This document shows positions 1 to 8,648 of a DNA stretch of 64,000 nt, piece after piece. Position numbers and translations under genes: made by a program. The notes under the pieces were generated by a model. The model did no database searches, had not been told where the DNA came from, and saw only the letters and a list, made by a program, of their open reading frames with translations. Source of the stretch: Candidatus Saccharimonadota bacterium (GTDB lineage: Bacteria > Patescibacteriota > Saccharimonadia > Saccharimonadales > Saccharimonadaceae); the NCBI GenBank assembly GCA_017432305.1, contig JAFRJK010000005.1, forward strand, positions 93,780-157,779, given 5' to 3'. Positions within the stretch are counted from its first letter, which is position 1, and the number at the start of each line of letters is the position of its first letter.

Positions 1-71
1 ATCAGGAAATCTGTCAATCGCAATTTTCGGAGGAGGAATACGAGAGGGAGGTAAGAGATGCCAGGGCCTAG
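1..71 (+). CDS. ABC transporter, C-terminal fragment (partial)
   Basis: Only the last 22 codons and the stop (TAG 69-71) of a gene that starts before the window are visible, read in the frame beginning at base 3. The residues (QEICQSQFSEEEYEREVRDA) match the usual C-terminal tail of an ABC exporter half, just after the nucleotide-binding domain. The stop overlaps the start of the next ABC exporter gene by 14 bases, so this is probably the partner subunit of a heterodimeric exporter. The other two frames of this stretch give no plausible protein end. The assignment rests on this short tail and the neighbour. Confidence 0.55.
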   Translation, partial: QEICQSQFSEEEYEREVRDARA

Positions 72-1845
72 AAATGTAATTCAGAAACCGAAAAATTTCG
101 AAAAGACGTTTAAGCGATTTATGAAGGAACTTGGGACTTATAAAGTCCAGATTATTGTTACGGTAATTTTCACGGCAATATCGGTACTTTTAACGTTATT
201 TGGGCCGATGGTACTAGGGATGATGACAACAAGTGCGACGAGCTCGATTGCCGCAGGGAAGGGGATTTTATGGGATGAGATTATTGGGCTAGTTATACTT
301 TTAATCTCGCTTTATGTGATTTCGGGAATAATTTCGTATGTTCAAGAATTGATTTTAACACGAATTTCGGCAAGATTTTCAAATAAAATGCGCTCTAAGA
401 TTCTTGATAAAATCTCGAGATTGCCGATGAGCTATTTTGACCATGCAAAAATTGGTGACGTAATGTCGAGGATGACAAACGATGTCGATACGGCGGTGGG
501 AAATTTAGCTCAGACAATAAATGAAATTGTTATAAGTGTTGTGACGTTAGTTGGCATTACGGCGATGATGCTAATTATCTCGGTCCCGCTTTCACTTGTG
601 GCAATTATTGCAATTCCAGTCTCGACGATTTTCGTGAAGCGAATTGCAGAAAAAGCACAAAAGCATTTTAAGAGGCAGAGGACAATACTTGGGGAACTAA
701 ATTCAAGGATTGAAGAAGATTATACAGGGCAGTTGATTATTAAGGCGAACAGTCATGAGAAGAAAACTTTAGCGGAGTTCAAAGAAGCAAACGACAGGTT
801 ATACGAGGCGTCTTTCAAGTCACAGTTCTTTGGAACGTTACCTTTTCCGATTACGCATATTTTCACGCATTTTGCATATATTATTATATGTGTGCTTGGG
901 GGGTATTTTGCAATTATCGGAGCGATTACGATTGGGAACGTACAAGCATTTATTCAATATGTGAATCAATTTAATCGACCGATTACTGAAGTGGCTCAGC
1001 TTAGCGCAACGATTCAGCAGATTATGGCGGCGGCAGAAAGAGTGTTTGATTTTCTTGACCTAGAGGAGATGGCAGAGGAAGAGGAAACAGAAATAAGGGC
1101 GGACGAGATTTCAGGAGAGGTGGAATTTCATGATGTAAACTTTTCTTATAACGCAGATAAGCCGGTAATCCGTAATTTTTCGGCAAAAATTTCTCCGGGG
1201 ATGAAAGTGGCGATTGTTGGTCCGACAGGAGCAGGAAAGACGACAATCGTAAATCTCCTTATGCGTTTTTATGATCCAGATTCAGGATATATTACGATTG
1301 ATGGGAAACCGACAAGAGAAATGTCGCGGGCTAATGTCAGGAAGTTGTTTGGGATGGTTCTGCAAGATACTTGGCTATTTTCGGGGACGATTCTAAATAA
1401 TTTGAAGTATGGGGCGGGGAAGAATATTCCGGAAGAGGAAGTGAAAAAGGCAATAAAAGCAACCGGGATTGATCATTTTATCGAATCTTTACCACATGGG
1501 CTTAATACTGTGATTGATGAGGACTCAGATAATATTTCGGCGGGAGAAAAACAGCTCCTCACGATTGCGCGAGCGATGGTGGCGAATCCGCCAATGCTGA
1601 TTTTAGATGAGGCAACTTCGAATGTCGATACGAGGACGGAACAGATGATTCAAGATGCATTTTCGCGCCTAACAAAAGGGCGAACATCATTCGTAATTGC
1701 GCATCGGCTTTCGACAATTCGAGAATCGGATTTAATCTTAGTGATGAAGGATGGGAATATTGTCGAGCAGGGTAAGCATGAAGAACTGCTTTCTATGAAT
1801 GGTTTTTATGCGGAGCTCTATAACTCGCAATTTTCGGAATCTTAA
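58..1845 (+). CDS. ABC exporter, fused permease and ATPase
   Basis: A 595-residue type IV ABC exporter half-transporter (MsbA/LmrA/MdlB family) that would pump a lipid, peptide or drug out through the inner membrane. The N-terminal 340 residues hold the six-helix membrane domain. The ATPase domain follows, with Walker A (GPTGAGKTT near residue 388), the signature SAGEKQ (near 494), Walker B with catalytic Glu (LILDEATS near 515) and the H-loop (AHRLST near 548). The signature reads SAGEKQ where LSGGQ is usual, a variant common in this family. An AGGGAGG-type ribosome site lies just upstream of the ATG. It overlaps the preceding ABC gene by 14 bases, so the two probably form a heterodimer. Substrate unknown. 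Confidence 0.93.
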   Translation: MPGPRNVIQKPKNFEKTFKRFMKELGTYKVQIIVTVIFTAISVLLTLFGPMVLGMMTTSATSSIAAGKGILWDEIIGLVILLISLYVISGIISYVQELILTRISARFSNKMRSKILDKISRLPMSYFDHAKIGDVMSRMTNDVDTAVGNLAQTINEIVISVVTLVGITAMMLIISVPLSLVAIIAIPVSTIFVKRIAEKAQKHFKRQRTILGELNSRIEEDYTGQLIIKANSHEKKTLAEFKEANDRLYEASFKSQFFGTLPFPITHIFTHFAYIIICVLGGYFAIIGAITIGNVQAFIQYVNQFNRPITEVAQLSATIQQIMAAAERVFDFLDLEEMAEEEETEIRADEISGEVEFHDVNFSYNADKPVIRNFSAKISPGMKVAIVGPTGAGKTTIVNLLMRFYDPDSGYITIDGKPTREMSRANVRKLFGMVLQDTWLFSGTILNNLKYGAGKNIPEEEVKKAIKATGIDHFIESLPHGLNTVIDEDSDNISAGEKQLLTIARAMVANPPMLILDEATSNVDTRTEQMIQDAFSRLTKGRTSFVIAHRLSTIRESDLILVMKDGNIVEQGKHEELLSMNGFYAELYNSQFSES

Positions 1846-1872
1846 TTCGTTGAAACGGGGCTTAATCTATGG

Positions 1873-1878
1873 TAAGAT
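1873..1878 (+). promoter_or_regulatory. -10 box of leaderless promoter
   Basis: TAAGAT preceded by TGG (extended -10) ends six bases before the ATG at 1885, placing the predicted +1 on the start codon. Confidence 0.55.
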
Positions 1879-1884
1879 TAAGGA

Positions 1885-3180
1885 ATGAAGAAGGTTTTAT
1901 TTAAGTCGTTAAAAGCGAAACTAGAAAAGGTGGAAGATTTCAAAAAAGAAAAAAATAATCCGAATTTTCCGAGATGGCAGAAGTTAATTATCTTTACGAT
2001 TATTCTTGCGATTTTTGCGTCGGCGGGATTTCTTTTCTATAAACAAGCAGAAGGAATTTATTACCATCATTTTGATACGTCTTATATTCCACCACACGAG
2101 ATTAAATATCCTGGGCAATATCAAAAGACTTATACTTCAGACCTTTCGGGACATATCGAATCGGCACTTCGAACCGATATTCCAGCTTATACGATTACAA
2201 AACCTCTATATCGTTTCGTTTTTTGGCATTTGGGTGGAACGTTTGGAATTGCAATATTACTTGCGGCGTTTGTGGTCGGGGCGATTTGGGCGACGAAGAA
2301 ATTGCTCGATTATTACTACGATGAAAAACACGAATTCAAAACTTGGATTTGGGCAATTTTACTCAACTTTAATATCGCTATTTATCTACCTTGGATTACA
2401 CAATATTTTAATACGGGGGTGCAGGAGCCAAACGAGTGGCACAACTCAACTTATACGATTATGAAATTCTTCGCGTTGCTTGCGATGCTACTCTATTTCA
2501 AGATAGAGAAGAACTATCTAAAGCATATCGATGCGAAAAAATATATTGTTTTTACGGCGCTACTTTTAATTGTTAATGCGGTTAAACCAACATTTATCAT
2601 TGCGTTCGCGCCGGCGATGCTCTTATTCTTTATTATTGATTTCTTTAAGAATATTAAGAATAAAAAAGCGATTGGAAATATTATTATTTTCGGGTGCTCG
2701 GTTTTAATTTCGCTTTCAGTTTTAATTTATCAGAGTAAAGTTTTATATGGGACAGGCGAGAACAGTGACGGAAGTGGAATCGCGGTGAGCGTGCTTACGG
2801 CCTTAAAGATGTATCATCCATATCCTTTGATTTCGATTTTACAATCAGCGGCGTTCCCACTATTTATTCTATTTACGAACTTAAAGACGGTCTTATCGGA
2901 TAGGAAACATTCATTTGTACTTGCAATGAATGCGGTAGCCCTTCCACTTTATCTCTTCTTTGTCGAGACTGGCCCGAGAGCTGGAGATGGAAACTTTGAC
3001 TGGAGTTATACATTTACTTTGATGATGGCATTTATCTCGAGTGTAAGTATTCTTCGAGCTCTTCCAAAGAAAAAGACGAACGTAGTTTATCTTGCAGTGG
3101 CATATCTTCTACTCGCGGCACACATTGTTTCAGGATTAATTTATTACGGCGTACTGCTTTCGGGCGGAGCGTATAACTAA
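1885..3180 (+). CDS. Polytopic membrane protein, possible GT-C glycosyltransferase
   Basis: A 431-residue protein I cannot name with certainty. It has a basic N-terminus, a first membrane helix near residues 34-55 and about eight to ten further hydrophobic segments. A long extracytoplasmic loop lies between the first two helices (residues 57-105), rich in Tyr, His and Pro. The topology and a DxSG-type loop segment resemble GT-C fold sugar transferases or O-antigen polymerase-like proteins, but I see no diagnostic motif. It is transcribed from its own predicted leaderless promoter and converges on the capA-like gene with only 21 bases between the two stops. Confidence 0.7.
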   Translation: MKKVLFKSLKAKLEKVEDFKKEKNNPNFPRWQKLIIFTIILAIFASAGFLFYKQAEGIYYHHFDTSYIPPHEIKYPGQYQKTYTSDLSGHIESALRTDIPAYTITKPLYRFVFWHLGGTFGIAILLAAFVVGAIWATKKLLDYYYDEKHEFKTWIWAILLNFNIAIYLPWITQYFNTGVQEPNEWHNSTYTIMKFFALLAMLLYFKIEKNYLKHIDAKKYIVFTALLLIVNAVKPTFIIAFAPAMLLFFIIDFFKNIKNKKAIGNIIIFGCSVLISLSVLIYQSKVLYGTGENSDGSGIAVSVLTALKMYHPYPLISILQSAAFPLFILFTNLKTVLSDRKHSFVLAMNAVALPLYLFFVETGPRAGDGNFDWSYTFTLMMAFISSVSILRALPKKKTNVVYLAVAYLLLAAHIVSGLIYYGVLLSGGAYN

Positions 3181-3201
3181 TTATTTTAGAAAGACGAAAA
3201 A

Positions 3202-4323
3202 TTACTTCTTTTCGATTTTCCCGTCGTTTCCGATTTTTGCATTAATACTCCAAGAATTTAAGTCATTGATAATCTTTTGCTTTCGCTCGCCGTCGAGGAG
3301 GGAAGTTTTGTAATCTTTTTGGAGAGCTGGGAGCATGTAATATTCTAAGGCTTTATCGGGGTTTATTACCATTTTAAAGAGGGCGGTTTCGACTTCTTCT
3401 TGGTTAAAAAGGAAGTTCCCGAGATTATAAATAATCGGCTTCTCATTATAAATTTCAACACCTTGGAGGACGTGGGCGTGATGGCCAATTACGGCGTCGG
3501 CGCCGGCATCGATATAAGCTTTCGCGCTACTAACTTGTTCTTTTTCGAGATCGTGGGAGTTTTCGCGGCCGAAATGGATGATTGGGATGATAAAATCGAT
3601 TGATTCATCTTTTCGGAGTTCTTTTATTAAATTAATCATTTCGGTCGGGTCATAGCAACGAAAAACTCCGGGAGAGGTCGCGGTCGCGCCGGCAGTTACA
3701 ATATTTTTCTCGGCACGAGTTGCGGCGACAAAAGCAAATTTAAAATCGCCAATCGTTGCATAATAAGGCTTCTTTGCTTCTTCGAGATTGCGACCGGCAC
3801 CGATATGAGGAATTTTATATTCTTCGAAGGCATCTAACATGTCGAGAAAGGCATCTTTTCCGTAATCGTAGACGTGGTTATTCGCAAGAGAAACGAGATC
3901 GACACCCATTTCTTCGTAGATTTTTAGGCGTTCTGGTTTTGCGCGGAAAGTGTAGAGTTTATTAAGAGCTTGGCCGCGAGTAGATACGGTGAATTCGGAG
4001 TTTGCGACCATAAAATCGGCACTTTTCATTTCGTTTAGCATTTTTTCTTCGAGAATTCCAGTAACTCCGCCGCGTTCGTCATATTTTGGAGCGATGTGCC
4101 AATTATCGGCGAGGGAAACGTCGCCAACAAAATCGAGAGTAATTGGTTTTTTCGGTTCTTCCGGTTCCTTTTCTTCAACTTTAGAGGTTTGGTTTTCGGA
4201 GTTTTCGGTAGAGTTTTTATCGGTTCGATTTTTTATCATGAAGAAGAGAGTTGTTCCGGCGACAGCGATGAGAATAAGAGAGATAATGATGAAGAATTTT
4301 GAAGATTTTTTGAGAGCTTTCAT
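3202..4323 (-). CDS. CapA-family (PGA_cap) metallophosphatase-like protein
   Basis: A 373-residue protein with an N-terminal signal anchor (residues 10-31), a Lys/Glu-rich linker, then a CapA/PgsA domain of the calcineurin-like metallophosphatase fold. Visible family motifs are DFVGDVSLAD near residue 65, NSEF near 108, SLANNHVYDYG near 146, IHFGRE near 250 and GHHAHVLQGVE near 281, supplying the Asp, Asn and His metal ligands. In Bacillus, CapA takes part in poly-gamma-glutamate capsule export. No capB or capC is near, so a capsule role here is not supported; a general envelope role is more cautious. The ATG lies seven bases after a TATAAT box on the minus strand. Confidence 0.85.
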   Translation of the reverse strand: MKALKKSSKFFIIISLILIAVAGTTLFFMIKNRTDKNSTENSENQTSKVEEKEPEEPKKPITLDFVGDVSLADNWHIAPKYDERGGVTGILEEKMLNEMKSADFMVANSEFTVSTRGQALNKLYTFRAKPERLKIYEEMGVDLVSLANNHVYDYGKDAFLDMLDAFEEYKIPHIGAGRNLEEAKKPYYATIGDFKFAFVAATRAEKNIVTAGATATSPGVFRCYDPTEMINLIKELRKDESIDFIIPIIHFGRENSHDLEKEQVSSAKAYIDAGADAVIGHHAHVLQGVEIYNEKPIIYNLGNFLFNQEEVETALFKMVINPDKALEYYMLPALQKDYKTSLLDGERKQKIINDLNSWSINAKIGNDGKIEKK

Positions 4324-4330
4324 TAAGGAA

Positions 4331-4336
4331 ATTATA
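4331..4336 (-). promoter_or_regulatory. -10 box of leaderless promoter (CapA-like gene)
   Basis: On the minus strand TGC-TATAAT ends seven bases before the ATG at 4323. It lies back-to-back with the tdk promoter (TATAAT 4348-4353 on the plus strand). Confidence 0.55.
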
Positions 4337-4370
4337 GCATAACAGTGTATAATAGAAGAAAAGAGGTTTT

Positions 4371-4967
4371 ATGGCGAAGTTATATTTCAGATACGGGGCA
4401 ATGGGGTGCGGGAAAACAATGCAATTACTTCAGGTCGCGTTTAATTACGAGGAGCGCGGACACAGGGTTTTCGTTTTAAAACCGAAGACGGATACAAGGC
4501 GGGACACGAAACTTTGGACGAGGATTGGTCCGGAAAGGGAAGTCGATTTTTGTTTTTCGAAAGAAGATGATTTGTTCGAAGTTATTTCGGAGGCATTTAA
4601 GAGGAAAAAATTTTCTTGTGTTTTAGTTGATGAGGCGCAGTTTTTAAGCGCGAAACAAGTCGACGAGTTGATGGATGTAGTGACGGAATTTGAGATTCCG
4701 GTAATGGCATATGGGCTTCGACTTAATTTCCGAAATGAGGATGGCGGATTCGAGGGAGCGACGAGATTACTCCAAATTGCGCACGATATAACAGAGATAA
4801 AAACGATCTGTGAGTGCGGAAGGAAGGCGACTTGTAACGCGAGATTTTTAGACGGGAAATTCGTTGCAGATGGGCCGGATATCTTGATTGATGACGGGAA
4901 AACGAAGATTGAATATCGGGCGATTTGTCCGAAGTGCTACAAGGAATATAAGGAAGGGAAGAAATAA
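4371..4967 (+). CDS. tdk: Thymidine kinase
   Basis: A 198-residue type II thymidine kinase, which phosphorylates thymidine to dTMP in the salvage pathway. The P-loop is GAMGCGKT (residues 8-15), the DEAQ Walker B is near residue 87, and a GLRLNF lid segment follows. The zinc site is seen as two Cys pairs (CECGRKATC near 142 and CPKC near 189). Start supported by an AAGAGG ribosome site and a TATAAT box at 4348-4353, giving a short leader. Its last base is shared with the ATG of tmk (TAATG), so kinase steps dT to dTMP to dTDP are co-translated, as expected for an organism that scavenges nucleosides. Confidence 0.95.
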   Translation: MAKLYFRYGAMGCGKTMQLLQVAFNYEERGHRVFVLKPKTDTRRDTKLWTRIGPEREVDFCFSKEDDLFEVISEAFKRKKFSCVLVDEAQFLSAKQVDELMDVVTEFEIPVMAYGLRLNFRNEDGGFEGATRLLQIAHDITEIKTICECGRKATCNARFLDGKFVADGPDILIDDGKTKIEYRAICPKCYKEYKEGKK

Positions 4968-5590
4968 TGCATATTGTGATTGAAGGGCAGGACGCGACGG
5001 GAAAAGATACGCAGGCGAAGTTGCTCGCGGAATATTTACGTTCTAAGGGGAAGAATGTCGTTCACTATTCGGAATCCGGTACAGGGAGCGAGGACGAGTT
5101 TATTCGGGAAATTGCAAAATTAAATTATGGTTCAAAACAGGACATTGACCACCGAACGAGAGTGATGCTTTATCTTGTTAATAGATATGAACAGTGGCGA
5201 AAATTGGCGGAACCGGCTCTCCGAGCTGGGGATGTTGTGATTACGACAAGGAGTTGGTTCTCAACTTTGATTTATGAGGGATATGCAGCAGGGGTTTCGA
5301 GAACGTTTATTAAAAAACTTCATAAAACCGTGATGCCGGAAAGTTATTTTCATCCAGATAAACAAGTAATTATGATTTTGTCGGACGAAGCGAGGGTAAA
5401 AAGATTAGAAAGCCAAGCGAAAGAACAGGGGAGAAGTGGTGAAGTCTGGAAGTCGCAACCGGATGAATTCCAGAAGAAATTAAATGCGGGATATTTAAAA
5501 GTTGCGAAGGAATATGGCGTGCCGACGCTAGATGCAGAGGGAACAATCCCAGAAGTATTTGAAGATTTAAAAAAATTGTTCGAGTTTTAA
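4967..5590 (+). CDS. tmk: Thymidylate kinase
   Basis: A 207-residue dTMP kinase converting dTMP to dTDP. The P-loop is EGQDATGKDT near residues 6-15. The DR(Y/H) motif region reads TTRSWFST (usually DRY/DRF), where Arg-Ser replaces the Asp-Arg, so the catalytic Asp is not obvious. The lid region holds Arg-rich KEQGRSGE. It overlaps tdk by one base and is followed one base later by ung, forming a three-gene operon for thymidylate supply and uracil repair. Family assignment is firm; the altered DRS/DRY segment means activity on dTMP is inferred. Confidence 0.88.
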   Translation: MHIVIEGQDATGKDTQAKLLAEYLRSKGKNVVHYSESGTGSEDEFIREIAKLNYGSKQDIDHRTRVMLYLVNRYEQWRKLAEPALRAGDVVITTRSWFSTLIYEGYAAGVSRTFIKKLHKTVMPESYFHPDKQVIMILSDEARVKRLESQAKEQGRSGEVWKSQPDEFQKKLNAGYLKVAKEYGVPTLDAEGTIPEVFEDLKKLFEF

Positions 5591-5591
5591 G

Positions 5592-6242
5592 ATGGACGAA
5601 AGTTGGAAGCCGTTTTTGAAGTCGGAGTTTAGTAAGCCTTATTTTAAAGAATTATCCGAGTTTTTACATAAGGAATATGAGGGGAAGACAATTTTTCCAC
5701 CTAGACAAGCGGTTTTTCGAGCGTTTTCGACTGATCTAAATAAAATAAATGTGGTAATATTAGGGCAGGACCCATATCACACCCCTGGTGTTGCGGATGG
5801 GCTTGCATTTTCGGTTTCTTCTAAATCGGACTATATGCCACCGAGTTTAATAAATATCTATAAAGAAATCGATAGCGATATTGGGGCGCATGTAAATAAA
5901 AATGGAGACCTTTCGGGATGGCAGAGGCAGGGAGTTTTGCTTCTTAACAACGTTCTTACGGTTGAGGCGCACAAAGCTGGTTCGCACAGGGGGAGAGGTT
6001 GGGAAGAGTTTACTGAGGCGGTGATAAAATATCTAAATTCCGAGAGAGAAAACCTAGTCTTTATTCTTTGGGGGAGAGATGCAAGAAATAAGAAAAATCT
6101 AATTGACCCATCGAAGCATTTAATTTTAGAGTCGGCGCACCCATCGCCACTTTCGGCATATCACGGATTTTTTGGTTCAAAGCCATTCTCGAAAGCAAAT
6201 GAATATTTGAACGAGCACGGGAAATTACCAATATTATGGTAA
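5592..6242 (+). CDS. ung: Uracil-DNA glycosylase
   Basis: A 216-residue family 1 UDG that removes uracil from DNA to start base-excision repair. The water-activating loop [18 protein letters not shown] is near residues 57-74, and the DNA-intercalation loop [11 protein letters not shown] near 176-186. Both catalytic Asp (QDPYH) and His (HPSP) are present. Length matches the family. It starts one base after tmk stops, so it is translationally coupled to the thymidylate salvage genes. Confidence 0.96.
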   Translation: MDESWKPFLKSEFSKPYFKELSEFLHKEYEGKTIFPPRQAVFRAFSTDLNKINVVILGQDPYHTPGVADGLAFSVSSKSDYMPPSLINIYKEIDSDIGAHVNKNGDLSGWQRQGVLLLNNVLTVEAHKAGSHRGRGWEEFTEAVIKYLNSERENLVFILWGRDARNKKNLIDPSKHLILESAHPSPLSAYHGFFGSKPFSKANEYLNEHGKLPILW

Positions 6243-6276
6243 AATACTTTTGCTTGAAAAAAAGCCAATTTTATGA

Positions 6277-6282
6277 TAATTT
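6277..6282 (+). promoter_or_regulatory. -10 box upstream of rpoD
   Basis: TGA-TAATTT, with a possible TTGAAA -35 near 6254, ends seven bases before the ATG at 6290. This supports that ATG as the real, probably leaderless, start. Confidence 0.45.
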
Positions 6283-6289
6283 TATTGTA

Positions 6290-7255
6290 ATGAATGATAC
6301 TGATGATGAAATTTTGACTGGCCTTAGCGGGCCTGAGGAGCCGGATTTTTCTGAGCTTGGCGCAGAAGAAGAGCTCTCGGAGGAAGATTTAGAGATCACA
6401 GCAGACAACGTTGATCAGTTTGCTGATGACTCGGTTAAGATGTACCTTCGCGAAATTGGGAAAATTCCGCTTTTAACTGCAGAAGAAGAGCTAGACTTAG
6501 CGCAAAAAGCAGCAAAGGGAAATAAAAAAGCGAAAGATAAAATGGTCGAAGCAAATATGCGTCTTGTTGTTTCGATTGCAAAAAGATACTCTGGTAGAGG
6601 TCTAGATTTTCTTGATTTAATCCAAGAGGGAAATACGGGGCTTCTTAGAGCAGTTGAGAAATTTGATCCGGAGAAGGGATTTAAGTTTTCGACTTATGCA
6701 ACTTGGTGGATTCGCCAAGCGATTACGCGTGCGATTGCCGACCAAGCAAGAACAATTCGTATCCCGGTACACATGGTTGAGACAATTAATAAAGTACTTC
6801 GTGCCTCAAGAAAACTTACGGCGGAATTGAACCGTGAGCCGACCATTGAAGAAATCGCAAAAGAGATGGATATGGATGTCGACAAAGTCGATTACGTTAT
6901 GCGAATTAAGCAAGATATCGCGTCGCTTGATGCATCGGTTGGGAAAGACGGTGATGATGAAGATTCTGTGCTCGGGGATTTTGTCGAAGATGAAGATCGA
7001 ATTTCGCCAGAAGACTCGGCAGCAAACCAAATGCTAAAAGAACAGCTTGCAGATATTATTTCGACACTTTCTGAAAGGGAACAAAAGATTATTAAACTTC
7101 GTTTCGGGATTGGCGGGGGAAGACCTCACACGCTCGAGGAAGTTGGTGCGGAATTTTCGGTTACTCGTGAACGTATCCGTCAGATTGAAGCAAAGGCACT
7201 TTCGAAACTTCGCAAAAATAAAGATACAAAAAAATTACAAGAGTATTTGAGATAA
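6290..7255 (+). CDS. rpoD: RNA polymerase primary sigma factor
   Basis: A 321-residue sigma70 group 1 factor that directs RNA polymerase to -35/-10 promoters. Region 1.2 ([21 protein letters not shown]) is followed by region 2 with the [28 protein letters not shown] and [16 protein letters not shown] segments, region 3, and a C-terminal region 4.2 helix-turn-helix ([21 protein letters not shown]). The long acidic region 1.1 of proteobacterial RpoD is reduced to about 45 acidic residues. I chose ATG 6290 rather than the in-frame ATG at 6236, which overlaps ung and gives an atypical N-terminus. The promoters noted in this window fit such a factor. Confidence 0.95.
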   Translation: MNDTDDEILTGLSGPEEPDFSELGAEEELSEEDLEITADNVDQFADDSVKMYLREIGKIPLLTAEEELDLAQKAAKGNKKAKDKMVEANMRLVVSIAKRYSGRGLDFLDLIQEGNTGLLRAVEKFDPEKGFKFSTYATWWIRQAITRAIADQARTIRIPVHMVETINKVLRASRKLTAELNREPTIEEIAKEMDMDVDKVDYVMRIKQDIASLDASVGKDGDDEDSVLGDFVEDEDRISPEDSAANQMLKEQLADIISTLSEREQKIIKLRFGIGGGRPHTLEEVGAEFSVTRERIRQIEAKALSKLRKNKDTKKLQEYLR

Positions 7256-7259
7256 GTGT

Positions 7260-7265
7260 TATAAT
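7260..7265 (+). promoter_or_regulatory. -10 box of leaderless promoter
   Basis: TGT-TATAAT ends six bases before ATG 7272. It lies immediately after the rpoD stop codon. Confidence 0.6.
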
Positions 7266-7271
7266 TAAAAT

Positions 7272-7601
7272 ATGGATGGAATTCTAAGGTTTTTTGCAGA
7301 AACATGTGGTGGAGTTGAAACCGCTTTAGTTAAATGCGATAGTGGCTCTGGTGATGGTGCTGCGATTTTTGATGTTTTAGCAATTGCACTTAATATTATG
7401 ACCTGGGGTGTTGGGGCAGCGGCAGTAATTGGTGTAGTTATTTCTGGGTATCAATATATAACGGCACGGGATAATTCAGCACAAGTTGCAAAAGCAAAAA
7501 ATCGTATTTTACAGATTGTGATTGGGCTTGCAGTTTGGGTATTATTCTGGGGAATTTTGCAGTTCTTACTACCAGGCGGATTGTTTGCTGATGGTTCTTA
7601 A
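7272..7601 (+). CDS. T4SS-type pilin (VirB2/TrbC-like) small membrane protein
   Basis: A 109-residue protein with two membrane helices (about 40-62 and 84-104) joined by a short basic loop (TARDNSAQVAKAKNR). This is the pattern of the 'type IV secretion system pilin' family that is common in Patescibacteria, related in topology to VirB2/TrbC. The soluble N-terminus contains two Cys that could form a disulfide. The first helix has the GAAAVIGVVISGYQYI type sequence typical of the family. It is a single gene with a leaderless promoter. The VirD4-like ATPase at 54.3 kb could be part of the same machine, but that link is inferred. Confidence 0.75.
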   Translation: MDGILRFFAETCGGVETALVKCDSGSGDGAAIFDVLAIALNIMTWGVGAAAVIGVVISGYQYITARDNSAQVAKAKNRILQIVIGLAVWVLFWGILQFLLPGGLFADGS

Positions 7602-7621
7602 ACTCTAATTTTGAGGGTGAA

Positions 7622-8590
7622 ATGGAGTTAAAAGAGCTAGAAGAAAAAATCTCAGGACAGAAGTGCCGAGTTATTTTGGTCTATAATCCACGTTCGTCGA
7701 AAGCGAAGCGGGTGACAGAAGAAGTGATTGATCCGATTCGGAAAATTCCGGGGATTATGGTTGGAAAATATGAGGTAAAACCAACTGATGTGGATGATAA
7801 CGCAAGATCGCTTGCAAAAATTTTGCTAGATAACGATATTGTAATTACGGCGGGGGGAGACGGGACTGCGACGATTGGTTTAAACGGGACGATGTTGTCG
7901 GGGAAGGACGTAAGATTTATGGCACTTCCTTATGGGAATTTTAACGATATGGCGAGGACTTTAAAACACGCTAGCGGGAAGGAATTATACCCTTTAGAGG
8001 CGAAAATTGATGGAGTGCATTATCGTTATGCGGCTTGTTATTTTACGATTGGAATGTTTGCGGAATCAACGGAGATTTTTGATTCAGAGAAGACAAGAAA
8101 GAAGCTCCAAAAAGGGGACAAGGGGATTTTCTTCTCACTTCGAACACTCATAAGATGGTATTTTAAAAATAAACGAAAAGTTTTTATTCCGCCGTTTAAA
8201 TATTCATCGACAACTAGAACTTATGATAAAAACGGAGTATTCCAGACACGAGTAAAAATATTGAACACGGACGAAACAAAGGGGATTTCGGATTATTTAG
8301 CTATAAATGGGCTTTCGGTTGCAAAAATGATGAAAGGCGGGAAGGAATTTTATAGCAGTAAGACAGATTTCTTGTCGACAACTGGGAGATTAAATAAGAT
8401 TTTTAGATTAGCTACGTTTATGAGGAAGAGCGTTTTTCGACGAATTCCGGCGGATATTACAACGGAGGATGTTATCACGTTCCCAGATTATGGGGATATT
8501 GAGATTCAAGCAGAGGGGGAATATAAGAGACTAAATCACGTTGGAAAAATTGTGATAGGAAAAGCGGAAAAATCTATAAAAATTTTGTAG
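7622..8590 (+). CDS. Diacylglycerol/lipid kinase family protein (YegS/DgkB-like)
   Basis: A 322-residue member of the DAGK catalytic-domain family, which phosphorylates lipid hydroxyls such as diacylglycerol at the membrane. The nucleotide motif GGDGT is near residue 80, and GNFNDMAR near 108 replaces the usual GTxNDFAR. The start NPRSS matches the family NPxSG segment. The C-terminal domain is a beta-sandwich-like region of normal length. A GAGGGTG ribosome site precedes ATG 7622, and the gene follows the pilin-like gene by 20 bases. The substrate cannot be read from sequence. Confidence 0.85.
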   Translation: MELKELEEKISGQKCRVILVYNPRSSKAKRVTEEVIDPIRKIPGIMVGKYEVKPTDVDDNARSLAKILLDNDIVITAGGDGTATIGLNGTMLSGKDVRFMALPYGNFNDMARTLKHASGKELYPLEAKIDGVHYRYAACYFTIGMFAESTEIFDSEKTRKKLQKGDKGIFFSLRTLIRWYFKNKRKVFIPPFKYSSTTRTYDKNGVFQTRVKILNTDETKGISDYLAINGLSVAKMMKGGKEFYSSKTDFLSTTGRLNKIFRLATFMRKSVFRRIPADITTEDVITFPDYGDIEIQAEGEYKRLNHVGKIVIGKAEKSIKIL

Positions 8591-8633
8591 GTTTCTTGCG
8601 GTAAATCTCTTGTAAAAATTAAAGTTCTTATGC

Positions 8634-8639
8634 TATAAT
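8634..8639 (+). promoter_or_regulatory. -10 box of pilus operon promoter
   Basis: TGC-TATAAT ends nine bases before the pilM ATG at 8649, so any leader would be two or three bases. It would drive the whole pilM-to-pilB operon. Confidence 0.6.
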
Positions 8640-8648
8640 GAGAACAGT

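Noticed and set aside
2006..2464. 152-residue frame inside the membrane protein gene
   Set aside because: Out of frame shadow rich in Arg and Ile with no start signal.
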